A stretch of 64,000 nucleotides of DNA, taken from NCBI GenBank assembly GCA_017531985.1, contig JAFXJY010000001.1, positions 1-64,000 of the forward strand. Direction: 5' to 3'. Every line of letters starts with the position of its first letter. Position 1 is the stretch's first letter. The DNA comes from Bacteroidaceae bacterium. GTDB taxonomy: Bacteria; Bacteroidota; Bacteroidia; Bacteroidales; Barnesiellaceae_A. Below the pieces are notes generated by a model. It was not told where the DNA came from and did not search any database. It saw nothing but the letters and a program-made list of their open reading frames with translations. Made by a program: the position numbers and the translations under genes. This document shows, in pieces, positions 40,623 to 52,604 of the stretch.

Positions 40623-42443
40623 ATGACAAAAAAATTACTTCTCGGTATTATGAGTATTGCTCTTACATGCAGCACAACTTATGCAGCAATACAGACTGCT
40701 CAATTCAACAAGGCAGTAAAATTCAATACCACCACCGACAAAGGCACAACCATGATGCGTGCCGCAGCAGAAGACACACAGATTTTCCTTGATGACTTCG
40801 AAGACAACAATGTACAAACAGTTCCCAACGGATGGACAGTTGTAGATCCTTCAACCTCGCAATATGGCGGTATGTTGGCTGACAACTATTATGCTGCATA
40901 TTCGGGCGATTTCTATTTTGCATCGGGATATGACGACACAGCAGCCCGTAATGCATGGGCATTTGCACCTGCCGTAACACTCGAAGCCGGTCATACATAC
41001 CACTTCGGTATATGGTCATTCTGCCAAGGCTATCGTGGATATGCCGATGAATGGAGAATGACCATCGGTACTGCACAAACAGCCGAATCACAGACCAATA
41101 TCATCATAGACCGTTCAGGCAGCAATGCTATTGTTGACAGCGAATGGACATTGTGCAGTGGCACATTTACCCCTACCACCACCGGCACATATTATCCTGC
41201 ATTGCACCACTGTACACAAGAGATCAACGTAGGTATGTGTTTCTGGGACTATTTCCAAATCGACAGCGACCACGTAAGAATACTTCCGCAAGGTTCTATG
41301 TTCTCGATGGGTGGTTTGTGGTCACTCGATGGTCACACACAAGATGAAGAAGGCAATACCGGTGTTTGTCGTGCCTATATGTATGAAGGCGAGACATTGA
41401 AATATGGTTGCATCGCATCAAACTGCACAAGTGTAGAATGGGATTTTGGTAATTTTGGAACTACACCTAATGTTACAGCTGCACAACCCGTCGTAACATA
41501 CAATTTCCCCGAAGGTAGAGACGAAGTATACAACGATGTATTCCTCATCATGAAGAATGATGATGGTGAAGCCTATGCACTCCGCGAGTTCTACATCAAC
41601 CGCATTGGCAACAACACCGTACACACCGACTTTGTATCCAACATTCGTCCCGAAGATGGTTTCTATATGATTGCAGCAGACGGAAACCAATACAATGCAT
41701 TGAGCGGATTAAACACATCATACAGCCGATTGGCCGAGCGTTATCTCATGGACGATAATGTATCAGCTACCATCACAGGTGCATACATCTTGCCCTTGCA
41801 ATACAAAATGACCGTTATCAATCGTAAGAAAGAGTTTACTGTCAGAGTACTTTCGGCCGACGAAAACAATATGCCCGGTAGCGAATTGTATAGCGAGATA
41901 TTCAAGTTTGAAGAGGTATTTGGCAATACCAATTTCCAAGGAGCTCAATTGATAGGCTTCGGATTCAGCCAAGAAGTCGCTGTAAAAGGAACATTCTTCA
42001 TCGAGTTTGAATTCCCCTCGATAAGCATAGGCTCTAACAACAGCATCTTCTTTGCCACCACTCAAGCTCGTGCTTTTGCCAATGACAATTCAAGTTACTT
42101 CTACAACCCCACCAGTGTATCGGGTATGAGCGAAGGATGGTACAGCTCAAACGATTACTATGGAGCCGGTATCTCTTCGGCTATCTATCCCCTTGTAACA
42201 TTCCAAGACATGGCAGGTGTAGCCGCTCCTTCGGTAAGCGAATGCACTGTATATGCCAACGGTAAGGAGATAAACATTGTAAACGCACAAGAAGGTAGCG
42301 AAATAGTAATTACCGACATTGCCGGTCGCGTAGTATTGCGTACTCCGGCCAATGCCATCAAGACCACTCTCAACACCAACCTCTCGGCAGGTGTATATGT
42401 AGTAACAGTTGATGGTGTATCTACTAAGGTTGCCCTTCGATAA
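40623..42443 (+). CDS. Secreted protein with choice-of-anchor-J-like domain and T9SS-type C-terminal sorting domain
   Basis: A 606-aa protein: signal peptide (M-T-K-K-L-L-L-G-I-M-S, cleavage near T-Y-A-A), then a jelly-roll-like domain (D-D-F-E-D ... G-W-T-V-V-D-P-S ... A-R-N-A-W-A-F-A-P-A-V-T) resembling choice-of-anchor J / cleaved-adhesin modules at ~55-230. A beta-rich middle follows, and a C-terminal ~70-aa module (V-Y-A-N-G-K-E-I-N-I, V-I-T-D-I-A-G-R-V-V, L-S-A-G-V-Y-V-V-T-V-D-G) of the type A sorting family. Such tails direct export through the type IX secretion system and attachment to the cell surface. No T9SS machinery gene is in the window. Confidence 0.85.
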   Translation: MTKKLLLGIMSIALTCSTTYAAIQTAQFNKAVKFNTTTDKGTTMMRAAAEDTQIFLDDFEDNNVQTVPNGWTVVDPSTSQYGGMLADNYYAAYSGDFYFASGYDDTAARNAWAFAPAVTLEAGHTYHFGIWSFCQGYRGYADEWRMTIGTAQTAESQTNIIIDRSGSNAIVDSEWTLCSGTFTPTTTGTYYPALHHCTQEINVGMCFWDYFQIDSDHVRILPQGSMFSMGGLWSLDGHTQDEEGNTGVCRAYMYEGETLKYGCIASNCTSVEWDFGNFGTTPNVTAAQPVVTYNFPEGRDEVYNDVFLIMKNDDGEAYALREFYINRIGNNTVHTDFVSNIRPEDGFYMIAADGNQYNALSGLNTSYSRLAERYLMDDNVSATITGAYILPLQYKMTVINRKKEFTVRVLSADENNMPGSELYSEIFKFEEVFGNTNFQGAQLIGFGFSQEVAVKGTFFIEFEFPSISIGSNNSIFFATTQARAFANDNSSYFYNPTSVSGMSEGWYSSNDYYGAGISSAIYPLVTFQDMAGVAAPSVSECTVYANGKEINIVNAQEGSEIVITDIAGRVVLRTPANAIKTTLNTNLSAGVYVVTVDGVSTKVALR

Positions 42444-42465
42444 ATAATATCAAAACGATATAATC

Positions 42466-42498
42466 AAAAAGCCATCGGGGAGTCCGATGGCTTTTTTT
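42466..42498. terminator. Bidirectional terminator between the T9SS cargo gene and trmD
   Basis: Five A, GCCATCGG, a 5-nt loop, CCGATGGC and seven T. It serves the plus-strand gene ending at 42443 and the minus-strand trmD ending at 42539. Confidence 0.88.
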
Positions 42499-42538
42499 AT
42501 CCATTACCACACTTTCGGCTTTGGGCTACATCAATGGC

Positions 42539-43216
42539 TTACTCGTCGAGCAGATGAGGACGCAATCGACGTGTTCGCTCGACAGCCTGCTCATGCTTCC
42601 ACTCGTCAATCTTACGTTGATGTCCCGACAACAATATATCGGGGACACGCCATCCCTTATACTCGGCTGGTCGTGTGTAGACGGGAGGTGCCAAGAGATT
42701 ATCTTGAAACGAATCGCTCAAAGCCGATTGTTCATCACCAATGGCACCGGGTATAAGACGCACCACAGCATCGGCAATGATAGCTGCCGGCAATTCACCT
42801 CCGGTCAGCACATAATCGCCAATGGAAATCTCGCGAGTAATCAGATGCTCTCGTATGCGATAATCGATTCCCTTGTAGTGACCACACAATATGATTATAT
42901 TTTCGAGCATCGAAAGAGAGTTGGCAATGGGCTGATCAAACATCTCACCATCGGGCGAGGTAAAAATCACTTCATCGTAATGTCTCTGCTCTTTCAACGA
43001 AGAAATAGCACGATCGACAGGCTCTATCTGCATGACCATCCCGGCCTCTCCTCCAAAGGGATAATCATCGACTCGTCGATGCTTGTCGAGCGTATAGTCA
43101 CGCAGATTGTGAACTACGATTTCGGCAAGACCTTTATCTTGGGCTCGTTTCAATATGGAATTATTCAATGGCCCATCGAGTAGTTCGGGTAGAACGGTAA
43201 TAATATCGATACGCAT
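42539..43216 (-). CDS. trmD: tRNA (guanine-N1)-methyltransferase
   Basis: A 225-aa SPOUT-fold enzyme that methylates G37 of tRNAs using SAM. Motifs: [11 protein letters not shown] opening, [13 protein letters not shown] knot region, [25 protein letters not shown], and [18 protein letters not shown]. The start at 43216 fits the family; an upstream start at 43276 would overlap the DJ-1 gene by 49 nt. It follows that gene closely (11 nt). Confidence 0.97.
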   Translation of the reverse strand: MRIDIITVLPELLDGPLNNSILKRAQDKGLAEIVVHNLRDYTLDKHRRVDDYPFGGEAGMVMQIEPVDRAISSLKEQRHYDEVIFTSPDGEMFDQPIANSLSMLENIIILCGHYKGIDYRIREHLITREISIGDYVLTGGELPAAIIADAVVRLIPGAIGDEQSALSDSFQDNLLAPPVYTRPAEYKGWRVPDILLSGHQRKIDEWKHEQAVERTRRLRPHLLDE

Positions 43217-43227
43217 GGCAAAAAGAG

Positions 43228-43773
43228 TTACAATAACATTCCGGCAGCCACTTCTTGTGCTTTGTCGGCACCGCAAGATTGCTCTACAATCGACAAGGCG
43301 AATGCCGTAGCCGAAGAGGGTCCGTTGGATGTCGTAATATTCTCATCAACCACCACACGTTCGTTGACAATGATAGCACCTTCAAGATTATGCTCGAAGC
43401 CGGGATAACAAGTAGCACGTCGTCCATTGAGTAAGCCCAACATACCCAATATAGATGGCGAAGCACAAATAGCCGCTGTGGGCAGTCCTGCCTCGGCATG
43501 ATTCTTCACAAGATTGCAAAGGTGACGACTCGCTGCCAAGTTGGTCATACCGGGCATGCCACCGGGTAAAATAATCCACTCAACCTCGTCAATGGCTATA
43601 TCTTGTGCCAAGGCATCGGCTACAACCGGTATACCATGAGCTCCGGTAACTGTCAATTTATCATTAATAGAGAGTGTCATTAATGGCATCTCGGCACGAC
43701 GCATAATATCTACCACGGTTAATGCCTCGATTTCTTCGAAACCATCGGCAAGGAAAAGATAAGACTTCTTCAT
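43228..43773 (-). CDS. DJ-1/PfpI-family protein
   Basis: A 181-aa protein of the DJ-1/YajL group: [13 protein letters not shown] (conserved Glu), I-L-P-G-G-M-P-G, the nucleophile elbow A-A-I-C-A-S-P (redox-active Cys), and T-S-N-G-P-S-S-A. Proposed roles include protein/nucleotide deglycation, glyoxalase activity and oxidative-stress sensing; the exact activity is unsettled. It lies just before trmD on the same strand. Confidence 0.94.
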   Translation of the reverse strand: MKKSYLFLADGFEEIEALTVVDIMRRAEMPLMTLSINDKLTVTGAHGIPVVADALAQDIAIDEVEWIILPGGMPGMTNLAASRHLCNLVKNHAEAGLPTAAICASPSILGMLGLLNGRRATCYPGFEHNLEGAIIVNERVVVDENITTSNGPSSATAFALSIVEQSCGADKAQEVAAGMLL

Positions 43774-44592
43774 AGGTCAATATTTTTTACAATTAGACTT
43801 GGGGGAACTTCTATTAAGTTCCACAGATTAATAATTTCATTAATTCGTTATCGGGAACATTCTTATTGCAAATTTTATATTTTTCTTGACATATTTCAGT
43901 CCTGACCCCAATCTACCGGCACTCTACATGCTCTTTCGGTCAGATTATAAAATACTCTCAAAGAAAAAAATCACAAATCATAACAATATTATTTACAGAT
44001 GTTCCCTTTATTATCTTGATGAATATCTTGCATCCAAGCAACAACTTGACACATTACCACATTTCACCAATATTTAGCAAATATAATAAATACAATTCTT
44101 GTTTCAAAATATCAAAAGGATTTTTTTATTTTTTTGCAAGTTGGAAAATGTTGTCGAAAAAGAGACATCATATTATTCATACATAATGACCCGCCCAACA
44201 TGTGACACGAGGCATCTTGAAAACCACACTCGATTATTGAAACATCTCACTACAAAGCAACAAAAAAGAGTATTTTATATCAGACACGACATTACCGCCA
44301 TAAGCATACCGAAGTTCTCATAAAAAATAGCTCATTCATCGATATACACTTAAATTCAATCGATAAAAAACAATACTCAAAGTTTCCTTGCTAGATTAAT
44401 CACTCACATCTTATTGCTCAACACACCAAATCAGATGCAAAAAAGTAAAAAAAATATCAATAAAAAGAGAGAGATTATTCTTTTATATCGAAAAACTTTT
44501 TTGTAACTTTGCGAGGATTTATATTGACAGGTATAATATCAGGCGACATAAATCACAAAGACAAACCAAACAACAAAGGATAAAATAGCAAT
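43774..44592. other. 819-nt AT-rich intergenic region upstream of nuoA
   Basis: The longest gene-free stretch in the window. Two short open frames (43886-44077 and 44099-44323) lack credible start context and protein-like composition. There is a small hairpin (43804-43810 with 43816-43822), a minus-strand TATATTTG (44085-44078) and the nuo promoter at the right end. No RNA family was recognised. It may hold long-range regulatory sites or a decayed gene. Confidence 0.6.
44504..44511 (+). promoter_or_regulatory. -7 box of the nuo-atp supercluster
   Basis: TAACTTTG within TTTTTTGTAACTTTGCGAGG, about 80 nt before nuoA. It is the only consensus -7 box noticed upstream of nuoA; none was seen at the nuoH-atpD or atpG-nuoI junctions, which suggests one long transcript. 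Confidence 0.7.
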
Positions 44593-44943
44593 ATGAATTC
44601 AGCACTATTTGTGACAATCTTAGTCACAGCCATTGTAATGGTTGGAGCAGCCTTGCTCATTGCATGGTTACTTGCCCCCCGCTCATTCAACCCACAGAAA
44701 GGCGAAGCATATGAGTGCGGTATTCCCACCCGAGGCACCTCATGGATGCAATTCAAAGCCGGTTATTACTTGTTTGCCATTCTCTACCTCATGTTCGATG
44801 TCGAGACAGTATTTCTGTTTCCATGGGCAGTAATACTTAGAGAAGTAGGAGCAGCCGGTCTTATCAGCATTGCAGTCTTTATGGTCATTCTTGTATTAGG
44901 TCTTGTTTATGCATGGAAGAAAGGAGCATTGGAATGGAAGTAA
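44593..44943 (+). CDS. nuoA: NADH-quinone oxidoreductase subunit A
   Basis: A 116-aa membrane subunit with three helices and the conserved loop Y-E-C-G-I-P-T (between helices 1 and 2) and F-D-V-E-T-V-F-L-F-P-W-A (helix 2). NuoA forms part of the quinone-site/membrane-arm junction of complex I. It opens the gene run; its 3' end overlaps nuoB by 10 nt. Confidence 0.97.
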   Translation: MNSALFVTILVTAIVMVGAALLIAWLLAPRSFNPQKGEAYECGIPTRGTSWMQFKAGYYLFAILYLMFDVETVFLFPWAVILREVGAAGLISIAVFMVILVLGLVYAWKKGALEWK

Positions 44944-45533
44944 AAAAATCAAAAATCAAGGCTATGCCCTACGAGGACTTCAAGGATAATGAGTCACTCG
45001 AACAAATGGTAGAAGAACTGAATGCAGCCGGCACTAACGTTGTAGTGGGCGTATTCGATGATATTATAAACTGGGGTCGCTCCAATTCTGTGTGGCCATT
45101 GGCTTTTGCCACCAGCTGCTGCGGTATCGAGTTCATGTCGGTTGCTGCTGCACGCCACGACATGGCTCGTTTTGGATTTGAGGTAACACGCAACTCGCCT
45201 CGTCAAGCCGACTTCTTAATGGTAGCCGGAACTATTGTTCACCGCATGGCACCCATTCTAAAACGCGTGTACGACCAGCTTGCCGAGCCTAAATATGTAA
45301 TAGCAACCGGAGCATGTGCCGTATCGGGAGGACCATTCCGCAACTCTTATCACACAGTACAAGGCATCGACCAGATAATACCGGTGGACGTATTTGTACC
45401 CGGATGTCCTCCTCGTCCCGAGGCAATGCTGTATGGCATGATGCAACTGCAACGCAAAATAAAAGTGGAAAACTTCTTCGGCGGAGTCAACCGCAAGCAG
45501 AAGCGTGAAGAGTTCTTCAAAGAGAAAGAATAA
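44934..45533 (+). CDS. nuoB: NADH-quinone oxidoreductase subunit B
   Basis: A 199-aa subunit holding Fe-S cluster N2, the electron donor to quinone. Ligands visible: adjacent C62-C63 in S-C-C-G-I-E-F, C128 in G-A-C-A-V-S-G-G, and C158 in P-G-C-P-P-R-P-E. The start at 44934 (M-E-V-K-K-S-K) lies in the nuoA 3' end; the alternative at 44913 gives a longer overlap. The C-terminal K/E/F-rich tail is unremarkable. Confidence 0.97.
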   Translation: MEVKKSKIKAMPYEDFKDNESLEQMVEELNAAGTNVVVGVFDDIINWGRSNSVWPLAFATSCCGIEFMSVAAARHDMARFGFEVTRNSPRQADFLMVAGTIVHRMAPILKRVYDQLAEPKYVIATGACAVSGGPFRNSYHTVQGIDQIIPVDVFVPGCPPRPEAMLYGMMQLQRKIKVENFFGGVNRKQKREEFFKEKE

Positions 45534-45586
45534 GCGTTGAATAAGCAACAAACAGAATTAACAATACACCTTATATAATAATATAT

Positions 45587-47215
45587 ATGGCAACCATTCA
45601 AGAAAAAATAAGCACGCTTATCCCCCAAGCCACATTTTCAGAGGCACAAGTACTGCAAATATCAGTACCCGACGAAGAGTGGCATAAGCTCGCCAAAGCC
45701 TTGTATGAAGATGCAAATTCACCATTTGACTACCTCACTACCATCGTAGGTATGGACTGGGGTGAGACGGTGGGCTGTTTATATTACTTAGAGTCGACCA
45801 AGACAGGTGACCGCCTGTGTGTGCGTGTGGAAACAAATAATAAAGAAAATCCCATGCTACACTCAGTATCAGACCTGTGGGAGTCGGCCAATTTTTATGA
45901 AAGAGAAGTATATGACTTCTTCGGAATCATATTCATCAATCACCCCGACATGCGACGTCTATTCTTACGTCGCGACTGGGTGGGACACCCTCTTCGCAAA
46001 GATTATGATGCCAGTCCCGAGGTAAACCCTGTGCGTCTGCACCACGAGGAGGCTTACGACACGACTATTTCGTACGTTGAACAAGCCGACGGAAGCATTA
46101 AAAAGACCGAACCTGTCATATTTGCCCCCGATGATTATGTTATAAACATAGGTCCGCAACACCCCTCGACACACGGTGTACTACGCTTACGTTGTTCGCT
46201 CGATGGTGAGTTTATCAAGAAAGTCGATCCTTATTGCGGATACATCCATCGTGGCATTGAGAAGATGTGTGAATCGCTCATGTATCCTCAAACATTGCAC
46301 TTCACCGATCGTCTTGACTACCTATCGGCAATGCAAAATCGCCATGCCTTGTGTATGTGTATTGAAGATGCCCTGCAAGTGGAAATACCCGAACGAGCTC
46401 AATACATTCGTACCATCAACGATGAGTTGATGCGTATATCGTCGCACCTACTCTTCTGGGGAACATTCTGCAATGACTTGGGTAGTACCACAGCACTTAT
46501 CTACGGTTTCCGCGAGCGTGAGATGGTCCTCGATATTCTTGAAGAGACAACCGGTGCCCGCATGTCGTTCCACTACAACAAGATAGGTGGTGTCATGAAA
46601 GACATTCATCACGACTATCAACGCAAAATCAAAGAATTTTGCAAGATTATGCCCGAGCGACTCAAAGAATACCATCGCTTCTTCACCGGCAACGTAATTG
46701 CCCAAGGACGTATGCATGGCATCAGCGTCATATCGAAAGAACGCTGCATAACACACTCAATGACAGGTCCATCGGGACGTGCTTCGGGTTGGGCTTGCGA
46801 CGTGCGTAAACGCATTCCATATGCCTTGTATGACAAAGTGGAGTTTGACGAAGTATTGCGAACCGAAGGTGATATATACGCTCGCTACATGGTGCGTATG
46901 GACGAGATATTACAATCGATACGCATTATCGAACAACTTATCGACAACATACCCGAGGGTCCTGTATCGGAGAAGATGAAACCCATCATCACACTTCCCG
47001 AAGGACAATGGTTCCGCCAAGTGGAAGCCAGTCGCGGAGCTTTCGGTGTATTTATTGAAAGTCATGGAGAAAAATATCCCTATCGTCTTAAATTCAACTC
47101 TCCGGGCATGATGCTTGTAGCATCGCTCGATGAGGTGTGTCGTGGTGGAAAGATTGCCGACCTTATAGCAGGAGGTGGCTCACTCGACTACGTTATACCC
47201 GACATTGACCGATAA
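45587..47215 (+). CDS. nuoCD: Fused NADH-quinone oxidoreductase subunit C/D
   Basis: A 542-aa fusion. NuoC (30-kDa type) occupies ~1-165 ([38 protein letters not shown]) and NuoD (49-kDa type) ~180-542 ([24 protein letters not shown]; ending [13 protein letters not shown]). The H-P-S-T-H-G loop lies at the quinone pocket. C-D fusion is known in several groups, including Bacteroidota and enterobacteria. Confidence 0.96.
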   Translation: MATIQEKISTLIPQATFSEAQVLQISVPDEEWHKLAKALYEDANSPFDYLTTIVGMDWGETVGCLYYLESTKTGDRLCVRVETNNKENPMLHSVSDLWESANFYEREVYDFFGIIFINHPDMRRLFLRRDWVGHPLRKDYDASPEVNPVRLHHEEAYDTTISYVEQADGSIKKTEPVIFAPDDYVINIGPQHPSTHGVLRLRCSLDGEFIKKVDPYCGYIHRGIEKMCESLMYPQTLHFTDRLDYLSAMQNRHALCMCIEDALQVEIPERAQYIRTINDELMRISSHLLFWGTFCNDLGSTTALIYGFREREMVLDILEETTGARMSFHYNKIGGVMKDIHHDYQRKIKEFCKIMPERLKEYHRFFTGNVIAQGRMHGISVISKERCITHSMTGPSGRASGWACDVRKRIPYALYDKVEFDEVLRTEGDIYARYMVRMDEILQSIRIIEQLIDNIPEGPVSEKMKPIITLPEGQWFRQVEASRGAFGVFIESHGEKYPYRLKFNSPGMMLVASLDEVCRGGKIADLIAGGGSLDYVIPDIDR

Positions 47216-47247
47216 TCGAAACGCAAACTATAATAAACGAAGATAAC

Positions 47248-48324
47248 ATGTACGACTTTTCGAATATTACATCATGGATACACACTCTTCTGATGAGTTT
47301 TCTGCCTGAGTGGGCAACACTGCTCATCGAGTTTGTGCTGATAGGTGTTGCCATACTGGCACTCTATTGTATTCTTGCATTGTTCCTCATCTATTTCGAG
47401 CGAAGAGTAGCAGGAGCCTTTCAATGCCGTTTAGGTCCTAATCGAGTAGGTCCATTCGGAATTTTCCAGAGTATTGCCGATATGCTCAAAATTCTCATCA
47501 AAGAGCTTATCTACCTGAAAAACATTGACCACTTCCTGTTCAATCTTGCACCATTTTTCGTTTTGGCAGCCTCAATGCTTACATTTGCATGTCTGCCATG
47601 GGGTAACGGATTACAAGTTATCAACTACGATGTAGGTGTATTCTTCATGCTTGCCGTATCGGGATTAGGCATCATAGGTGTGCTACTGGCCGGATGGGCA
47701 TCAAACAGTAAATACACCGTCATCGGTGCCATGCGAGCCGGTGCCCAAATGATAAGTTACGAGTTATCAATAGGATTATCGATACTCACTATTGTTGCCA
47801 TCTCAGGCAGCATGTCGGTAACCGGCATTGTCGAGGCACAATATGATGGATGGTTCTTATTCAAAGGACACATCCCCGCATTAATAGCATTCATCATCTA
47901 TTTAGTAGCAGGCTCGGCCGAGATAAATCGTGGTCCATTCGATATGGCCGAAGCCGAGAGTGAGCTTACAGCCGGTTATCACACCGAATACTCAGGTATC
48001 CACTTTGGCTTCTATTACCTTGCCGAATACCTCAACCTATTCATCATGGGAGGTATAGCCACAACACTCTTCTTGGGTGGATGGATGCCACTACACATAC
48101 CCGGTTGGGATGGATTTAACGCCATCATGGACTACATACCTTCGGTTGTGTGGTTCTTGGGCAAGAGCATCGTTGTAGTGTGGATAAGCATGTGGTTCCG
48201 CTGGACATTCCCTCGCTTACGCATCGACCAGTTGCTCAAACTTGAATGGAAATATCTGCTCCCCATCAGCTTGGTTAACCTCGCAATAATGAGCGTTATC
48301 GTAGCGTTGGGATGGCACTTCTGA
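47248..48324 (+). CDS. nuoH: NADH-quinone oxidoreductase subunit H
   Basis: A 358-aa membrane subunit with about eight helices that shapes the quinone tunnel. Motifs: [48 protein letters not shown], and a late [12 protein letters not shown]. It is followed 60 nt later by atpD instead of nuoI, which is the unusual break in the nuo order. Confidence 0.97.
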   Translation: MYDFSNITSWIHTLLMSFLPEWATLLIEFVLIGVAILALYCILALFLIYFERRVAGAFQCRLGPNRVGPFGIFQSIADMLKILIKELIYLKNIDHFLFNLAPFFVLAASMLTFACLPWGNGLQVINYDVGVFFMLAVSGLGIIGVLLAGWASNSKYTVIGAMRAGAQMISYELSIGLSILTIVAISGSMSVTGIVEAQYDGWFLFKGHIPALIAFIIYLVAGSAEINRGPFDMAEAESELTAGYHTEYSGIHFGFYYLAEYLNLFIMGGIATTLFLGGWMPLHIPGWDGFNAIMDYIPSVVWFLGKSIVVVWISMWFRWTFPRLRIDQLLKLEWKYLLPISLVNLAIMSVIVALGWHF

Positions 48325-48363
48325 TACTGTGAGAAATTAAAGAGATTATTTAAAACCTTATAA

Positions 48364-49893
<1,530 letters not shown>

Positions 49894-49901
49894 ACAAAGT
49901 T

Positions 49902-50135
49902 ATGAAACTCGAAATCATATCATCGGAAAAACGACTTTTCAACGGAGAAGTAGATCAAGTAACACTACCCGGAAGCATGGGTTCGTTTACAGTTCTCAAC
50001 AACCACGCTTCGTTGGTATCGACCCTCGAAAAGGGAACGATAGAGTATGTCATCGGCACTGAACGCCATTCCGTTGAGACGAGTGGCGGATTTGTAGATG
50101 TAGATAATAATCGCATAGCAGTGTGCATATATTAA
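49902..50135 (+). CDS. atpC: ATP synthase F1 subunit epsilon (short form)
   Basis: A 77-aa protein containing only the N-terminal beta-sandwich of epsilon (L-E-I-I-S-S-E-K-R-L-F-N-G-E-V, L-P-G-S-M-G-S-F-T-V-L-N-N-H-A, T-S-G-G-F-V-D-V). The C-terminal helical hairpin that inhibits ATP hydrolysis in other bacteria is absent. I believe short epsilon subunits are common in Bacteroidota, so this is not necessarily a defect. It lies 8 nt after atpD. Confidence 0.94.
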   Translation: MKLEIISSEKRLFNGEVDQVTLPGSMGSFTVLNNHASLVSTLEKGTIEYVIGTERHSVETSGGFVDVDNNRIAVCIY

Positions 50136-50174
50136 CCCCGGCGATAAGGAAGCTACAAAGTAAAAACGGATTCA

Positions 50175-51248
50175 ATGAAAAAACATTCGATACTAATCAT
50201 CAGCATCACACTCATCGTTCTTGCAGCAGCAACAAGCATAGCCTTGTTTGATCACACGCATCACGATGAGAATGCCCGATTTAATGCCAAAGAGACCATC
50301 TTTGACCATTTGGTAGACCATTACAGCTGGGAAGTACCTTTTTCGCACAGTCACCACATTCCCCTACCCATCATTGTGCAAGACTATGAAGGTGGATGGC
50401 ATTGCTTCATGTCGAGTCGACTATCGCATGGTGAAATGCATGAAGGTTTCAGAATAGGAACTGAGGAAGATGGTTTTGATGGAAAGGTTGTAGGTACTAA
50501 GCCCAACGGAGAGGTATATCGTCCGTTGGATATTTCTATAACCAAGAACGTGGCAGCACTACTCATCACTGTCATAGTAGTGTGTTTGTGCTTATTCCCA
50601 CTTGTACGCTGGTACAAGAATAATGGCACGAAATCGCCTCGTGGCATAGTGGGAGCAATAGAGATGCTGACATGTATGATATACGATGATGTTATCAAGT
50701 CAATATTAGGGCCTGTCAAAGGAGCCCGATTTGCCCCATATTTGCTCACAGCCTTCTACTTCATCTTTATCTCAAATCTGATGGGACTGATGGTAATCTT
50801 CCCGGCCGGAGCCAACCTTACGGGCAACTTGGCTATTACCATGGTATTGGCCATCTGCACATTCTTGGCAGTGAACATCTTTGGCACGAAAGAATATTGG
50901 AAAGAGATATTCTGGCCTGATGTACCCATGTTCTTGAAGTGTCCGCTACCTATTATGCCATTTATCGAGATATTTGGCGTATTCACCAAGCCCATAGCCT
51001 TGATGGTACGTCTCTTTGCCAACATGATGGGTGGTCATATGATAGTACTTGTATTGTTATCGCTCATTTTCATCTTCAAGGAGATGGGAGGCGTAGCAGT
51101 AGCCGGTGGTACAACGGTATTGTCAGTAGGATTCTCACTATTTATGTACATAATCGATACATTGGTAAGCTACATCCAAGCCTATGTATTTACCATGTTG
51201 TCGACGATATTCATATCGCTGGCACAGGTTGAACATCATCACGAATAA
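50175..51248 (+). CDS. atpB: ATP synthase Fo subunit a
   Basis: A 357-aa membrane stator subunit. A signal-like first helix is followed by a periplasmic His-rich extension (~residues 25-130; H-T-H-H-D, S-H-S-H-H) typical of Bacteroidota, then five to six helices. The essential Arg is in M-V-R-L-F-A-N-M-M-G-G-H; F-A-P-Y-L-L-T-A-F-Y-F-I-F-I-S-N-L-M-G precedes it. No separate atpI-like gene stands between atpC and atpB (39 nt). Confidence 0.96.
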   Translation: MKKHSILIISITLIVLAAATSIALFDHTHHDENARFNAKETIFDHLVDHYSWEVPFSHSHHIPLPIIVQDYEGGWHCFMSSRLSHGEMHEGFRIGTEEDGFDGKVVGTKPNGEVYRPLDISITKNVAALLITVIVVCLCLFPLVRWYKNNGTKSPRGIVGAIEMLTCMIYDDVIKSILGPVKGARFAPYLLTAFYFIFISNLMGLMVIFPAGANLTGNLAITMVLAICTFLAVNIFGTKEYWKEIFWPDVPMFLKCPLPIMPFIEIFGVFTKPIALMVRLFANMMGGHMIVLVLLSLIFIFKEMGGVAVAGGTTVLSVGFSLFMYIIDTLVSYIQAYVFTMLSTIFISLAQVEHHHE

Positions 51249-51280
51249 TAAAAAAACAAAATAAATTACTAACCTTATAA

Positions 51281-51538
<258 letters not shown>

Positions 51539-51557
51539 TAACGCCTAAACGTCCCGT

Positions 51558-52055
51558 ATGGAACTGTTCATGCCCGAAGCAGGGCTTGTCTTTTGGATGT
51601 TTGTTGTCTTTGTGGTGTTGTTCGCCATATTGGCAAAGTTTGCATGGCCAGTCATCATCAAGATGGTAGACGAGCGTGCCGACCTCATCGATAAGGGTGT
51701 CGAGTATGCCGAGGCAGCCAAAGCAAGCCTTGAAAACTCCGAAAATCAAGCACGAGCGATTCTTGCTGAGGCCAACCAACGTCAGTTGGAAATCCTTCAA
51801 GAAGCAGCACAGATGAAAGCACAAATCATCGAAGAAGCCAAGAAAGCTGCTGCCGAAGAAGCCAAGAAACTGACCGATGCCGCTGCCATCAGTATAGAGC
51901 AATCGCGTAAAGAAGCCGAGCTACAGTTCCGCCAAGAAGTGAGCCAATTCGCCCTCACAATAGCCGAAAACATCATTCGCAAAGAACTCGCGGGCGACAC
52001 AGCTCAGGCGGAAATAGTAGAGCAATTATTGAACGAACTAGAACATAAAAACTAA
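51558..52055 (+). CDS. atpF: ATP synthase Fo subunit b
   Basis: A 165-aa peripheral-stalk protein: one N-terminal helix (G-L-V-F-W-M-F-V-V-F-V-V-L-F) and a long Ala/Glu/Lys-rich coiled coil (A-Q-M-K-A-Q-I-I-E-E-A-K-K-A-A-A-E-E). It lies 19 nt after atpE and 5 nt before atpH. Confidence 0.96.
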   Translation: MELFMPEAGLVFWMFVVFVVLFAILAKFAWPVIIKMVDERADLIDKGVEYAEAAKASLENSENQARAILAEANQRQLEILQEAAQMKAQIIEEAKKAAAEEAKKLTDAAAISIEQSRKEAELQFRQEVSQFALTIAENIIRKELAGDTAQAEIVEQLLNELEHKN

Positions 52056-52060
52056 AATCT

Positions 52061-52600
52061 ATGAACGAAGGATTAATTCCACGCCGTTATGCCAAGGCTC
52101 TGTACAAGTATGCACAAGAGCATGAATGTACACAGCAGATCTATGCCGATGCTCAACGGCTTGAAGCGACATTCGTGACCCACCCCGAGCTGAAAAAAGC
52201 ATTGGGAAATCCCGCATTGACAGCAAGCCAAAAAGAGCAACTACTCGTGGCAGCTGCCGGAGAGAGATGTGGTGAGGCACTCCTTCGATTTATAAACTTA
52301 GTGGTACTCAATCACCGAGAGGAATTTTTCCAAGCGACAATGATGTCTTATCAAGATATATATCGCAAGGAGAATGGTATAGCACGCGTCACTATTGTCA
52401 CAGCCACTTCATTGAGCGACGAGATAATAGAACGCATCAAGAACTTACTGAGAAATCGGTTGGAAAAAGAACTTGAATTCAGATACGAAATTGATCCCTC
52501 ACTCATAGGTGGTTTTATACTCCGTGTCGAATCGATGCAACTCGATGCATCAATTCAGAACGAGCTTAATAAATTACGCGTAAAATTATTAAACAAATAG
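52061..52600 (+). CDS. atpH: ATP synthase F1 subunit delta
   Basis: A 179-aa stalk protein of the delta/OSCP family: [11 protein letters not shown] opening, helical N-terminal domain, and the C-terminal [13 protein letters not shown] signature. It connects the peripheral stalk to the top of F1. It lies 4 nt before atpA. Confidence 0.95.
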   Translation: MNEGLIPRRYAKALYKYAQEHECTQQIYADAQRLEATFVTHPELKKALGNPALTASQKEQLLVAAAGERCGEALLRFINLVVLNHREEFFQATMMSYQDIYRKENGIARVTIVTATSLSDEIIERIKNLLRNRLEKELEFRYEIDPSLIGGFILRVESMQLDASIQNELNKLRVKLLNK

Positions 52601-52604
52601 TCAT

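Noticed and set aside
1309..43773. CRISPR arrays, insertion sequences or prophage genes
   Set aside because: No regularly spaced direct repeats, transposases, integrases or phage structural genes were recognised; the only sizeable direct repeat is the susC 5'-end duplication.
43886..44323. Two short plus-strand frames (63 and 74 codons) in the gap before nuoA
   Set aside because: AT-rich sequence with poor start context and no protein-like patterning; kept only as part of the intergenic description.
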